The position numbers and the translations under genes were made by a program. The notes below the pieces were generated by a model. It searched no databases and was not told the origin of the DNA. It saw nothing but the letters and a program-made list of their open reading frames with translations. From Rhabdophis nuchalis (lineage: Eukaryota; Chordata; Lepidosauria; Squamata; Natricidae), in NCBI GenBank assembly GCA_039707465.1, contig CM077645.1, positions 143,717,503-143,781,502 on the forward strand: a stretch of DNA of 64,000 nt. The letters run 5' to 3'. Below, in pieces: positions 1 to 10,972 of this stretch; the stretch's first letter is position 1; every line of letters starts with the position of its first letter.

Positions 1-870
1 CTTGTAACTAGGCAGCACATTACCTTTACCAAGGAAGTTTCAAAATGCAAACTCCTCCAATACATTAAGCTTCCTTAGAAACCATTACACACTATGCATG
101 ATTTAAATATGGCAATGCTCGCGGCTCTAAGGGCATGGAGCGGAGTGGGGGGTGGGGGGTGGGGGGCAGAAAACAGGAACAGTTCAGGGTTGCACTAGAA
201 AAATTTGCTGCCGGAATGAAATGCATTAAAATATAAACAGGATGCATATGTTTGAGTCTTCACAAATTAATTTACAATTCCTACCCTTCTGCTATAAAGG
301 TATCTTTAACACTTTCACAAGGTCTGTAAAACCTGTGGTTAGACACTAACCTGTGGAAAATTACCAAGCAAGTGTGTTTTGTGCACTGTTTGCTTCTCTT
401 TAACAACTCAAATAACTTACATAGGTACATGTGGACTTTTCAAACAAATGCATAAGGACAGAGAGATAGGGATGAGATTTCAACTTTTGGAGCATCTTAA
501 AGTCATTTGTCTAAAGTAAGTAGACAGGCCAATTTAGTGTTTCTGATTATACAGCCTCCACACCATTTTGCACCTAACACACTGTATAAAAGGCATAAGA
601 AGGAAACTACTATCACTTTTTTACTTGGTGATATTAATAGCCCTTGTTTTCTAACTGTTCGGAAGACATCTGTCTTTTGGATGGTGTGTAAATTAAACAG
701 CCACTTGTGTTCTACAGAAGGCCCACCAGTCATTTAAGGAGGAACAAAATGAACATGTTGTTGTACTGTAAAACAACTTAAAAACTTAAAAGTAGATAGT
801 TGGGCACAGGTGTCAACAGAACATTAGGGATTGGTATTATTTTTAAAATCAAATTCTACATTATACATTA
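1..870. other. Unassigned non-coding stretch
   Basis: I recognise no gene or repeat family here. The only notable local feature is a G-rich tract at about 145-167 made of runs of four to six G separated by single T residues, which could form a G-quadruplex. The short open frames here lack any family signature. Confidence 0.5.
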
Positions 871-871
871 T

Positions 872-1870
872 AACCCCTAACCACCCCAACGATGCCGTTG
901 AAATGATGTCCCGGTGTCTGGAGGCTGTGCGTGTCTGGATGGGGAGGAACAGGCTATGACTCAACCCGTCCAAGACCGAGTGGCTGTGGTTTCCGACGCC
1001 ACGACGTAGCCAGTTGGTTCCATCTCTGGCTATCGGGGGCGAGTCATTAGCCCCCGCAGAAAGGGCTCGCAACTTGGGTGTCCTCCTGGACGCTCGGCTG
1101 TCCTTGGATGACCATGTGACAGCCGTAGCCAGGGGGGGCTTTTATCAGGTTTACCTGATACGCCAGTAGCGCCCCTTTCTGGATCGTGAGTCACGCAAGC
1201 TCTTGTCATTTCCCGCCTAGACTACTGCAATGCTCTCTACATGGGGCTTCCCTTGAGGTGTACCCAAAGGCTCCAGTTAGTGCATATTGCGGCCACGCGG
1301 GGGATCTTGGGAGCAGCAAGACACTCCCACATAACACCTCTCCTGCGCGAGCTGCACTGGCTGCCTGTGGCCTTTCAGGTGCGCTTCAAGGTTTTGGTGA
1401 CCATCTTTAAAGCGCTCCATGGCATGGGTCCTGGTTATTTGCAGAACCGCCTCCTGCCACATACCTCCATCCAACCTGTCCGCTCCCACAGGGAGGGCCT
1501 CCTCAGGGTGCCGTCTGCTGGGCAATGCCGGCTGGCAACTCCCAGGGGAAGGGTCTTCTCTGTGGCGGGTCCAGCCCTCTGGAACGACCTGCCCCCCGAC
1601 CTTCGTACTATCACAGACCTTCACCTCTTCCGTCGAGCATTAAAGACCTACTTTTTTCAAGCGGCCGGTCTGGCATAGTTTGTTTTTACCATCGTTTTAA
1701 TAGGGTTTCTTAATATTTTAGCACGGGTTAAATTAATTTAATTTAATTTTAAATTTATTTATTGATTGTATTTATATGTATTTTATCTTTTATTATCCCT
1801 GTGCACCGCCCTGAGTCCCAATGGGAGAGAGGGCGGTATACAAATTAAGTTAATAAATAATAAATAAAAT
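872..1870 (+). mobile_element. L2/CR1-group LINE, 5'-truncated 3' end
   Basis: This is the 3' third of a non-LTR retrotransposon. The translated remains match the C-terminal region of the reverse transcriptase ORF: an 'EVLSxCLEAVRxWM'-like segment near 890, 'RARNLGVLLD' near 1060, then 'LLRELHWLPVAF', 'FKALHG' and 'FSVAGPALWNDLPPDLRT'. The frame is broken by an in-frame TGA near 957 and by frame changes, so it is dead. The 3' UTR ends in a GC stem (ccgccct / agggcgg, about 1808-1837) followed by a TAA-rich tail, the usual 3' end of this family here. The family label is from recall of related squamate LINEs; L2 versus CR1 cannot be settled by eye. Confidence 0.82.
1241..1678 (+). pseudogene. 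LINE ORF2 C-terminal fragment
   Basis: A 145-residue open segment corresponds to the region after the reverse transcriptase domain of an L2/CR1-group LINE. Visible blocks are 'HITPLLRELHWLPV' (about residues 31-44), 'VRSHREGLLRVPSAGQ' and 'FSVAGPALWNDLPPDLRT'. These recur almost unchanged in the copies at 9.9, 23.6, 33.2, 42.3, 50.0 and 50.5 kb. The catalytic palm is absent because the copy is 5'-truncated. The ATG is fortuitous. It cannot act alone. Confidence 0.75.
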
Positions 1871-2482
1871 AAATACATAGCTGTATTGAAGAACAAGAAT
1901 ACCACCAGCATGGTATTCTCAGATGTCAATAAGAGCTTTTCTTTCTGATAAAACATTTTATCTTGTTTAGCTCAAGAAGTTGCCAGCAAACTCACTCAGG
2001 AGCCAGTTTTACTTGTTGGTAAACCATAACCATCAAAACTGCAGGTATTGGCTAGTCTCTTCTCAAGAAACTGGCCTTGAAAGTAGGAATTTACAATAGC
2101 TATCATCAGCAAGGCCATATACATGTAGATCCCTATAGGCCGAAAGGTAAAATACGAAAAAATAAACAAATATTTATTCAATAAATAACTTTATGCATGG
2201 TCTTGTGAAAGGAGATGGTGTAGAACTGAACCCCCTCTCGGATACATTTAATTTAAACTTGACTTCAGGTCTGAGGTCTTCACCCTAATGGATGACCTAT
2301 GCATGAAGAGAGAAGGGCTCTTGGACTTTCTACTTTTCTTAGGTATTCAACCATTTTCAATAGAACTAAAGATAGTTCCCGTTATGAGGGTATTCTGGGT
2401 TGGAATTGTAGGTACAATACTACCTGTTACTAAATGCTAAGTATTACTAAATACTAATAATACTAATATCTAAGTACTAAAG
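1871..2482. other. Unassigned non-coding stretch
   Basis: AT-rich sequence between a LINE tail and a palindromic MITE. A short 'ctaagtacta'-like iteration lies at about 2430-2480. I see no gene. Confidence 0.4.
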
Positions 2483-2490
2483 GTCTACTT

Positions 2491-2625
2491 CAGGGATGTC
2501 CAAACTTGGGAACTTTAAGACTTGTGGACTTCAACTCCCAGAATTCCCCAGCCAGCTATGCTGGCTGGGGAATTCTGGGAGTTGAAGTCCACAAGTCTTA
2601 AAGTTCCCAAGTTTGGACATCCCTG
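2491..2625. mobile_element. Palindromic hAT-like MITE (hairpin), copy 1
   Basis: The whole 135 bp is a near-perfect palindrome with termini CAGGGATG / CATCCCTG and a core reading 'cccagaattccccagcc' on both arms. It is flanked by 8-bp direct repeats, gtctactt at 2483-2490 and gtttactt at 2626-2633 (7 of 8 identical), the target duplication expected of hAT transposition. It encodes nothing. Six more members of the family occur in this window. Confidence 0.88.
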
Positions 2626-2908
2626 GTTTACTTTCATTTTTCATTTGAATCTTGTGGAAATGAAATCTGATGGGATACCTGCAAATGCTATGAGAGCGAG
2701 AGAGAGAGAGAGAGGAGGGGAAATTGGTCTGTTATCAGCTTTTCTATTTTTTGAACAGCAGCCAAAAGTATTATTTGGTTTTGGTTTTTCAACAAATAGT
2801 TAGCAAGTTTTTCATTTGCTTTGCTAAAGTTTTATATGCCATTTTTTAAATCATATCACTCTCCTGCTATTATTTTTTACTTATGCCTTATCATTTTTAT
2901 TAAAAATT

Positions 2909-2941
2909 ATGTCCTCCCCCACAATCATTGGGGGAGGACAT
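2909..2941. repeat. Short perfect hairpin
   Basis: Thirteen-base arms (2909-2921 and 2929-2941) are exactly complementary around a 7-base loop. The arms are C-rich and G-rich respectively. I cannot tie it to a transposon family; no clear target duplication is seen. The surrounding 2626-3039 holds only a short AG repeat (about 2697-2716). Confidence 0.6.
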
Positions 2942-3039
2942 TATTTCTTAATATATTTTGAAAACACAAGAAGGCAAGACATTTTTGATTCCCTATATAA
3001 TTCTATCCTTCATTCAATAGATATTTTTATGCGTGTGAA

Positions 3040-3445
3040 GGATCAGCACCCATAAAAATATGAGTGAGGTTGTCACATGGAAAGCTGACAATCTGGGTTC
3101 AAGACCCAAGTGCCGCATGAAGGGGTGAGCTGTCATTATTTGCCCCAGCTCTGGCTCACCTAGCAGTTTGAAAGCATGGTGGTAGCGCAGTGGTTAAATG
3201 TAGTATTGCAGGCTAACTCTGCTACTGCCAGAAGTTCGATCCTGAATGGCTCAAGGTTTCATCTTGCCTTTCATCTTTCTGAAGTTGGTGAAATGAGGAC
3301 CCAGATTGTTGCGGAAAATATGCTGACTTTATAAACTGCTTAGAGAGTGTTGCAAAGCATTATGAAGTGCTAGATAAATCTAAGTGCCATTGCTATTGCT
3401 AAATGCAAGAAGATAAAGAGGTACCACCACTCTCTTCACAGATAC
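3040..3445 (+). mobile_element. tRNA-derived SINE split by a second SINE
   Basis: Two pieces, about 3040-3176 and 3403-3445, read as one SINE. The first contains a B-box-like 'gggttcaagaccc' followed by 'cacctagcagtttgaaagc', and the second resumes with 'aaatgcaag' and 'gaggtaccac'. The same order is seen unbroken, on the other strand, in the copy at 25633-25980. The Sauria-type SINE at 3177-3402 sits exactly between the halves, so it inserted later. Confidence 0.65.
3177..3402 (+). mobile_element. Sauria-type tRNA SINE (nested)
   Basis: The head carries an A box (tagcgcagtgg) and a B box (agttcgatcc) of an RNA polymerase III promoter. The body contains 'atgaggacccagattgttg', and the tail ends in 'ccattgctattgct'. 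This arrangement is known for squamate SINEs mobilised by the BovB LINE. Single-base changes in the B box suggest an old copy. Confidence 0.8.
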
Positions 3446-4887
3446 TCTGCCCAATGAAGCAATTCCATTTAAAATAAATTACTTTACAAAAACTCTTCTT
3501 ACCAATCTGGCGTCAGTCTTCTCAGGTAGACCAGGCAAGAAACAGAACCAAATGAGCTAATTCTACTTTATTGTTAGGCTTCCTTAATAGAATCTTGCAA
3601 AGCTGACAGTACAAATCTCCTGCCACCTCTTATACAGTCTGGGAATTTAGGGAGGATCCTTTCTGAGTTTCATTCTCTGCCCATTAGGCAGCTGCAGGCT
3701 ATGCCCTCTCTTATCTGATCTTACCCTAAGTCGCATGTCTTCACATACACCAAGCACACACAAATACACACAGATATCCCAAGGTCATTCTCCCATACCA
3801 TTTCACACAGATTGCCAGATAACCAAGCTGAAATCAGAATACATTCAGCAGGCCAACTTATTACAGAAATTAATTATAGCTGTGCCATACAATGGTAAGA
3901 CGTACACTATTATAAAATGCAGACATATATAACCATATGATTTTATTACATATTAGAAAAGCAAATTTTCCTGTTCATCTAAGGAAAAGCTCCTGCATGG
4001 GGCTTTTCCAAGTCTTATAAAGTTGAACCAAGTAACTCTGCTAGTTGCTGTTGCCCCAGAAAAAAAATGCATCAATAATTTTGCAATATGGAGTTGGAGG
4101 CACTGTCTCATCTAGCTTTCTCCTGCCCAAAAAACCAAGATGCCACAACATCACAGTGTTTCTCCCAGTAGTTCCTGGCTACTTTGAGGAGCCATTGTGC
4201 CTTTCCCTCAAAAATGAATTGAAGGTTGAAGATGAAAGGCTTGCTATCATGTTGATGGTGGACATCTGGAGATGTTCACATCATTGCAGAAACTGTGAGG
4301 TGGGGGAGAGTGGTAGAGGAAACTCCGTGTATGGAAATGTCCAAATAATGTCCTTATTTGCCTGCTACTCTGTTAATTTTTCCATAACCATAGTTGCTAA
4401 AATGACTCTATCATGATTTGTTAAGGAAATGATTTGATATTATAGATAGGGCTGAGACCAGCACAGTGGGACCAGTGATTCCCAAATTAGAGAGAACTAT
4501 TATGTAAAACTCTCAGCTGCCTCCTAAGGCTGTCAAGGGACCAGCCAGGTTTCTGTTAACTCAAAAGGAAGAAAAGAAAATGTCTAGCGTTTAAATTCTG
4601 CATCAGAGACAACTAGAAAAGTTCTGTCTTCTTTGTCCTACTGTCAAATGTTGAGTTTAAGGCTTTACTCTTGCCTGCAATAAAGATTCTAGTCTAGCCA
4701 AGTCATGTTTCCATAAAGGAGATTTCAATAGACAAAACGAGGGTAATGAAATGTCTTCAAGACCACAACCAAGCTCAGAGACCACCAAGGACTCCAAAAA
4801 TCATGTTTAAAAATATTGTCAGGTCAAGCCAAATGTGAGTGTCTGAAGAACTGCGATTTACTGAGCCAGATAATTTAAATTATCATT
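3446..4887. other. Unassigned non-coding stretch
   Basis: No gene is supported. A 123-residue open frame at 4045-4416 on the plus strand has no recognisable domain, no splice context I can defend and ordinary intergenic composition. Confidence 0.4.
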
Positions 4888-4894
4888 ACTACTA

Positions 4895-4948
<54 letters not shown>

Positions 4949-4950
4949 GC
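4888..4950. repeat. (ACT)n microsatellite
   Basis: About twenty tandem ACT/CTA triplets, nearly pure from 4900 onward, preceded by a short imperfect run. Confidence 0.9.
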
Positions 4951-4999
4951 ACCAGCACTACTATTACTGCTCTCAGAAATCAGTCTCCTAGCTTTTATG

Positions 5000-5990
5000 C
5001 AGGGTGGATAAAAATCAATGATTTTTTTAAAAAAAATTTAAAAAATCAGATTTTTTTGATTTAAATCGGATTTTTTTATATAAAATGCTTTTTGAGGAAA
5101 ATATATTACCATCCAAAGGTTATTCCATCATGAAATAAAGATTAGTTTTTTAATTATGTAGAATAAGGCTGTATATGTTTAATTTTTTTGGTAAATAAAT
5201 TCCATTAATCCATTCACAATGTCATGCTCTTCCAGAGGTTTTTGTAAGATTATTGGGCAGTTTCTCTGCCTACAAGATATTATCACAGATACTTGGTTTA
5301 CTTTTGCAGTTCTCAAAACTGAATTTGACTCAGCAGAGATCACGTGCCTCTTCTTCCCAGCAAAAATGTTATAACATGAACAGAGTTGGAAAAAAGACCT
5401 TAATCCTAACTTCTACAAACCTATGAATACAGAATCAACCCCTTCAGTGCTAAGTTTCAAGAAGTTCAGTGAATAGAATAGAAACAATATTTTTCTGATT
5501 GTTTGGAGTGGAATAGATCTGCACAAGAAGAAATTGAAACTAAGTGTGAGGAGGAAGGGGCAAGCAGACAAGCAGTACTACAAAATGAAAGTCTAAGTTT
5601 CTTAAAATATATATATTTTGTTTAGCCAAATTAGTTAACAAACATGGATGTTTGTTTAAGCAAATAACACATGCTGTAATGTTATTGTTTCAGTTGAATA
5701 AATCTATTTAAATTGTTATTATTAAGGTAATGATTATTTTTCTCCTTCCTAAGTACAACAGAAAAGTTGTCCAAATATGAATGATTAACCTATTAAACTG
5801 GGGATTAAAAAACTAATATGAAAAGTTGTTATTCTAAAAATCTTCATCTACTTGCATATTATAAGTTATACCATCAAGAATTAATCTTTATGTAGAAAAC
5901 TATGATTTAAATCAAGCTTTTTTACTAGTGATTTAAATCATGATTTAAATCATGATTTAAATCAACTTGATTTAAATCAAATCCACCCTG
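5000..5990. mobile_element. Non-autonomous hAT-like element, 991 bp
   Basis: The ends are CAGGGTGGAT and ATCCACCCTG, flanked by a perfect 8-bp duplication cttttatg at 4992-4999 and 5991-5998. Both ends contain iterated 'gatttaaatc' palindromes, dense at 5929-5979. The interior is AT-rich with no open frame for a transposase, so it must have been moved in trans. Terminal CAG and 8-bp duplications are established hAT features. Confidence 0.85.
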
Positions 5991-6365
5991 CTTTTATGTA
6001 TGTAAAATGTTTGTTTTAACACATTCCTGAGACAAATTTTCTATTTTCTGAGAGTCCTCTGATAAATCTCCATTTAGGCTGACAGATCTGGCCGATTAAA
6101 ATCCAAGGGGTCATTAGATAGGAGGAAAAAATTATAGACGTCTATATCTTTTTGCTGTCATCTAATGGTGTCCCAGATTTTTGCAGCATAGAATTTATGG
6201 TCCCATTTAACTAGTAGAATGACACATTAGGGAAAGCTATGAAAACATGCCTTAGAGAAATATTAAAACTTTGGTTTAAAAAATTGATATGAAAGAGAAT
6301 AGAGTACCGTATTTTGGATTCTATTTGCAATGGGAGGAATTGGCCCCTTCCAAGTTCAAATGCAT

Positions 6366-7080
6366 TTTTATTTTTTTTATTTTTTTATTTTAATTCATTT
6401 ATTTATTTTCTTTCATTCATTCATTCAATCAATCAATACCTATGGCTGTTCATTTCAGCAAGTGATTCTGGGCAACGAACAATCTTAAAATAAATTAAAA
6501 TAGACTGCCATCATAATAATCACTATACAAGAATTAAAACGCACACAGTGGTCAAGGAGGATATTACAGTCTTTGGTTGTCAACCCACCAGAAAATAGGA
6601 CTCTTCACACACTTGGAACTACAAGCACATAACCAGGACTTTAGGACCTTATGAAAAGTCAGCAGGCTTCAAGGCTTCCATCCTACTGTCTAGATGGAGG
6701 ATGTTCCAGAGGGCGAGTGCAATGGCAGAAAAGGCAAATCTCCTGGGCCCCACTGTCACACCCTGGCCAATGGAACATGGCGCATGCCCATCCGGCCAAA
6801 TATGATTAGAGAGGCAGAAACAACTGGAAAAAGATAGTTCCTTAGATAACTGGGTCCCAAAACATGAAGAGCTTTAAAGGTGGCAGCCAGCACCTTAAAT
6901 CCCATCTTGGAAGCATGCTGGCAACTAATGTAGTTTTCATGGAATCATGGTGTTAAATGTGCCAAGTAAACAGCACCATTTACTACTTGTCCAGCTGCGT
7001 TCTGCACCAGTTGAAGCTTCTGAATGCTCTTCAAGGGCAGTCCCCTGTAGGGCACATTGCAGTAGCCCAAATTTATCTCA
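6366..7080 (-). mobile_element. Old L2/CR1-group LINE relic
   Basis: On the minus strand this matches the 3' end of a LINE of the same broad group as the younger copies. 'ggtggcagccagcacctt' and 'gccagtgtagc'-like segments correspond to the post-RT region ('ALHVLG', 'LQLVQNAA'-type blocks; a peptide 'SIQKLQLVQNAA' is visible at about 6985-7030). It has many substitutions and lacks a clean tail, so it is considerably older than the copies at 33 and 50 kb. Confidence 0.65.
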
Positions 7081-7181
7081 GATATCAGAAAAAGCAAAAA
7101 ATGAAACAAGCAAAACCAGTAAACCAATAAAGGAATCTCTGTTCAATTGCAGTTGTATCATTACACCAGGGTCAGGTTTCA

Positions 7182-7814
7182 TTACAACGTGAAGTCAAAT
7201 TTCTCATTCTTGCAAGAATCTGGGAATAGGTAAAGATGAGTAAAAAGTCCAACAAGGCAAGAGTAAAAACCCAAAGATACCAAGTATAACAGGCTAAGTG
7301 AAGGAGCAGTATGGAGTTGCCGATAGTGCTGTGGAAATGATAGAGAAGATTCTTTACTGACCTCTGATTTCTTCACGAAACTGTCATTCGTGTTTCCATT
7401 AGCTGAAGAAAGCCTTCTGCCCATATCTTCAAATTGTACAGCAATCACAGACTGCAGTGCCAAAGAGCAACAATCTGCTTCCAATAAACCAGTGCTGCTT
7501 GAACATGGCCTTGTCTGCTCGAGTTCTCTGAAAAGACCAATGGTATAAAACACTTCTGGCATTTGCAGCTCAAATCCCAAGAGCTTGGCCTCCGAGAACT
7601 GGAAAAGCTGCCAGTCCAAATTGGGAGAGGCATAATTGAGTGAGGCGCAGTTCATGAAGTCAATTGGTCTTGACTGGAGACAAATCAAAAAATCCCCAAG
7701 CTCTCTGCTTTGAACTGCTTTCACGTGTAGAAAAACAAATGGGACTTGAAACTTACATTTACTGCATGTTTTCCAGACAAATCTATTATTAAAACCCACC
7801 CAAGTCAACCACAC
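7182..7814 (-). other. 210-residue open frame, unrecognised
   Basis: This is the longest unique-sequence open frame outside the transposons (210 codons). The translation is of mixed composition with two hydrophobic patches, one near the C-terminus ('LLYLVSLGFYSCLVGLF'). I recognise no family, catalytic motif or splice junction. It lies just beside an old LINE relic and could be chance in a moderately GC-balanced stretch. I list it because its length is unusual for this AT-rich background; I would not call it a gene without transcript or orthology support. Confidence 0.15.
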
Positions 7815-7984
7815 AAAGAAATATATTATAGAGGCAATATAAACTGAAATGTGTGTCGAGAAGTCTTTTTAATGGCAATCCACCCCTCCCCCCCCCGCCT
7901 CACATTCTCCATGTGAGGACAATTCAGACATCTCTATTGTTAGATTTAGTTTACAGTGGTTTACATAGTGTTTATAGTTTACAG

Positions 7985-8142
7985 TAGTTTACACAGTGGT
8001 TAAAAGTGCAATATTGCAGGCAAATGCTACCCAAAGTCTGGAGTAAAATGAGAAATAATAATGCTTCTATATTGTAAACTGCCCAGGGAGCATGGTAAAG
8101 TACTATTTGCCAGTATATAAGCCTAAATGCTATTGCTATTGT
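7985..8142 (+). mobile_element. Degraded Sauria-type SINE
   Basis: Recognisable pieces are 'cacagtggttaaaagtgcaa', 'tattgcaggc', 'taaactgcccagggagc' and the tail 'tgctattgctatt'. The order matches the copy at 3177-3402, with internal deletions that remove the B box. Confidence 0.6.
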
Positions 8143-8239
8143 AATTTACTAGGATTCCAAATTCCATCAGCCAGAATCATTCTGAACACACAATATTGTT
8201 TCAAGAATCCAGTTCGCAAAATGCTTTACACATTGAATT

Positions 8240-8420
8240 CTATTTAACTGTTTAACTGTTTCTAGGGGTTTTTAGGGGTTTGTTTTAGTTTAATGGGATT
8301 TTAGCGCAGGGTTTAATTTAATTCTTTTAATATTGTATTGTTGTGATTTTATATGCATTTTAATTTCCCTGTGCCCCGCCTCGAGTCCCTTCGGGGAGAG
8401 AGAGCGGGTTATAAATTAAA
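8240..8420 (+). mobile_element. LINE 3'-UTR tail only
   Basis: It contains 'ccctgtgccccgcctcgag' and a closing stem partner before a TAAA-rich tail, the same 3' terminus as the LINE at 872-1870. No ORF part is present, so it is an extreme 5' truncation. Confidence 0.7.
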
Positions 8421-8512
8421 TAACAATAATAACAATAACAATAATAATAATAATAACAACAACAACTGTTGTTGTTGTTGTTGTTGTTATTATTATTATT
8501 ATTATTATTATT
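8421..8512. repeat. Palindromic (AAC/AAT)n-(GTT/ATT)n microsatellite
   Basis: A run of AAT and AAC triplets switches at 8466 into a run of GTT then ATT triplets. The two halves are reverse complements, so the tract can fold into a long hairpin. It starts directly at the A-rich tail of the LINE fragment. Confidence 0.85.
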
Positions 8513-8711
8513 GCTGCATAGTTCAGACTTGCTTCCTTTTACCAGTACAAAGAGAAGTGAATCATGGTGATATTATTATTAAACTTTAACTGTGAAACTT
8601 GGAAATCTGGCAAATCCATAGTTAAATCAAACCTGAAACCTTGGGATCTTAATACTACACCCTGGCCTATCTGTTGCCCAACCTGGTTCCATCATTCAGT
8701 GTAAACATTTA

Positions 8712-9082
8712 CAGGTAGTCCTCGACTTACAACGGCATTTAGTTGCTGTTCGAAGTTACAACAGCACTGAAAAAAGTGACTTATGACCATTTTTCACAGT
8801 TACAACCATTACAGCATCCCCAAGATCATGTGATCGAAATTCAGGTGCTTGGCAACTGGTTCATACTTATGATGGTTGCTGTGTCCTGGGGGGGTGGGGG
8901 GTGTCATGTGATCACCTTTTGCGACCTTCTGATAAGCAAAGTCAATGGGGAGCCAGATTCACTTAGCAACCGAGTTACTAACTTATCAACTGCAGTGATT
9001 CACTTAACAACTGTGGCAAGAAGGTCTCATTTAACAACATACATTTTGGGGTCAATTGTGGTAAGAAGTTGAGGACTAGCTG
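8712..9082 (+). mobile_element. TA-target MITE ('caggtagtcctc' family), copy A
   Basis: The ends are an imperfect inverted pair, caggtagtcctcgacttac against the reverse complement of gttgaggactagctg, bounded by TA on each side. Internal landmarks shared with the other copies are 'cttatgaccatttttcac', 'catgtgatc' and 'attcacttaacaactgtgg'. There is no coding capacity. TA flanks suggest a Tc1/mariner-like target, which is inference. Confidence 0.8.
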
Positions 9083-9880
9083 TATTTCCTATGTTTGCAA
9101 TGCACCATATATTTTCCACCCCTTTTCTCTTACATCAAGTGGCTCCAGCTGTACAATTGTGACTGCGCTGAAAATAAATAAACTTGGACAGATGTACTCT
9201 TGTGCTAAGGCACATTTTTGCGAAAGACCAAATTCCAATCCAGTGTGTGGTACCTGGTAAAAAAAAGAAATCTTTACAACAGAAAGCAGGTCAACTTTAA
9301 CCAACTGTAAAAGAATGCTTCAAAGAGGTTTTTCTTTTGAACCAATCTACAGTAAGGAAGGATTTCAACCAGCAAGCACGCTGTGTCAGAAAAATAAAAA
9401 AATAAAATAAACACCGCTGCTAATAAATCAATAGTGCTGTGTTAAGCATCAGTGTCAATGCATTTTTCATTCTTGTTTTTAAATGGGTAAACCCTAGCCA
9501 AAACTAAAAGCAGCAGAAAAAAGCAGTGAAAGCAAAATCTTGGTATGTGTAGCGTGCATGGAACACATGCATCAAAAAGACACCTTTGTGCTAGCAACAA
9601 AAATGAAATGCTCAACTATTTGTACTGGACAAAGAAATTGTGCATAAACCAATCCATATTGTGCAGGCTGCTGTGAAAAACACAGGATTGCAAAACAGAA
9701 CTTTCACACCAATCAATGTGCTGTGTACAGTATTTGCAGAATGACATAGAAAAACAAACGATGCCATAGTCTTTAAAAATAAACCGCATGGAATATTTTG
9801 CACTGTTTCTCATAAAGTTTTACTTTTAGAGTAGGGAAATTAGATTAGAATAAAGTTCGTCTTTGAACTGTCTATATCCC
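9083..9880. other. Unassigned non-coding stretch
   Basis: No gene, repeat family or regulatory motif is recognised. Short open frames here are not supported. Confidence 0.4.
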
Positions 9881-10420
9881 TGCATGTAGCTTTCCGGGTG
9901 CGCTTCAAGGTATTAGTAACCACCTTTAAAGCGCTCCATGGCAGGGGACCTGGCTATCTGCAAGACCGCCTCCTGCTACCAAATATCTCCCACCGTCCAG
10001 TTCGCTCCCACAGAGAGGGCCTCCTCAGGGTGCCGTCGGCCAGGCAATGTCGGCTGGCGACCCCCAGGGGGAAGAGCCTTCTCTGTGGCAGCCCCCGCCC
10101 TCTGGAATGACCTACCCCCTGACCTACGAACAATCACAGACCTACGCCTCTTCCGTCGGGCTTTGAAGATCCACTTATTTCGAGCGGCCGGCCTGGCATA
10201 GTTTTTAATCTGACATACTTTTAAACGTTTTAGTTTTCTATGGTTTTAGTAGGGATTTTAATAGGTTTTAGACAGGCTACTCATTATCTAATGTATTTTA
10301 ATAGGTTTTTAATTGTTTTCTATGTTTTTATTCGTGATTTTACTGCTGCCTCTACACCGCCCTGAGTCCCGGAAGGGAGAAGGGCGGCATAGAAATTTAA
10401 ATATTAAATTAAATTAAATG
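9881..10420 (+). mobile_element. L2/CR1-group LINE 3' end
   Basis: A 5'-truncated copy starting inside the post-RT region ('VRFKVLVTTFKALHG'), with 'FSVAAPALWNDLPPDLRT' and 'LFRRALKIHLFRAAGLA' before the ORF stop at 10201. The 3' UTR carries the ccgccct/agggcgg stem near 10358-10388 and an AT-rich tail. A one-base frame change near 10066 separates two overlapping open segments (9898-10110 and 9938-10201). Confidence 0.82.
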
Positions 10421-10452
10421 TCATTTAACTAACCATTGGAAAGGGTATAGGT

Positions 10453-10587
10453 CAGGGGTGGGCAAACTTTGCAACTTTAAGTCTGAAAGACTTCAGCTCT
10501 CAGACTTCTCCAGCCAGCTTTGCTGGCTGGAGAATTCTGGGAGCTGAAGTCCTTCAGACTTAAAGTTGCAAAGTTTGCCTACCCCTG
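10453..10587. mobile_element. Palindromic hAT-like MITE, copy 2
   Basis: Termini are CAGGGGTGGG and a matching CTACCCCTG. The core 'agccagctttgctggct' is the hairpin turn. A perfect 8-bp target duplication gtataggt lies at 10445-10452 and 10588-10595. It inserted into the first bases of the TA-target MITE at 10591-10972. Confidence 0.92.
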
Positions 10588-10590
10588 GTA

Positions 10591-10972
10591 TAGGTAGTAC
10601 TCCACTTACAATAGTTTATTTAGTGACCGTTCAAAGTAATGACATCATTGAAAAAGTGACTTATGACCATTTTTCACACTTACAACCATTGCAGCACCCC
10701 CATGCTCACATGACTAAAATTCTGACACTTGGCAATTGTCTCATATTTATGACAGTTGCCATGCCCCGAAGTCACGTGATTTTCTGACAAGCAAAATCAA
10801 TGAGGAAGCCAGATTCACTTAACAACCATGCTACTAACTTAACAACTGCAGTAATTCACTTAACAACTGTGGCAAGAAAGGTCGTAAAATGGGGCAAAAC
10901 TCACCTAACAAATGTTTCACTTGGCAACAGAAATCTGGGGCCCAATTGTAGTCATAAGTTGAGGATTACCTG
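10591..10972 (+). mobile_element. TA-target MITE, copy B
   Basis: Same family as copy A, with 'gtgacttatgaccattttt', 'cacatgactaaaattctg' and a right end 'gttgaggattacctg' followed by TA. Its left terminus was hit by the hAT hairpin just upstream. Confidence 0.82.

Noticed and set aside
6301..6320. 'taccgtattttgg' as another end of the 'ggagtataagacgcacc' transposon
   Set aside because: The following bases do not continue the terminal repeat, and no partner end is nearby.
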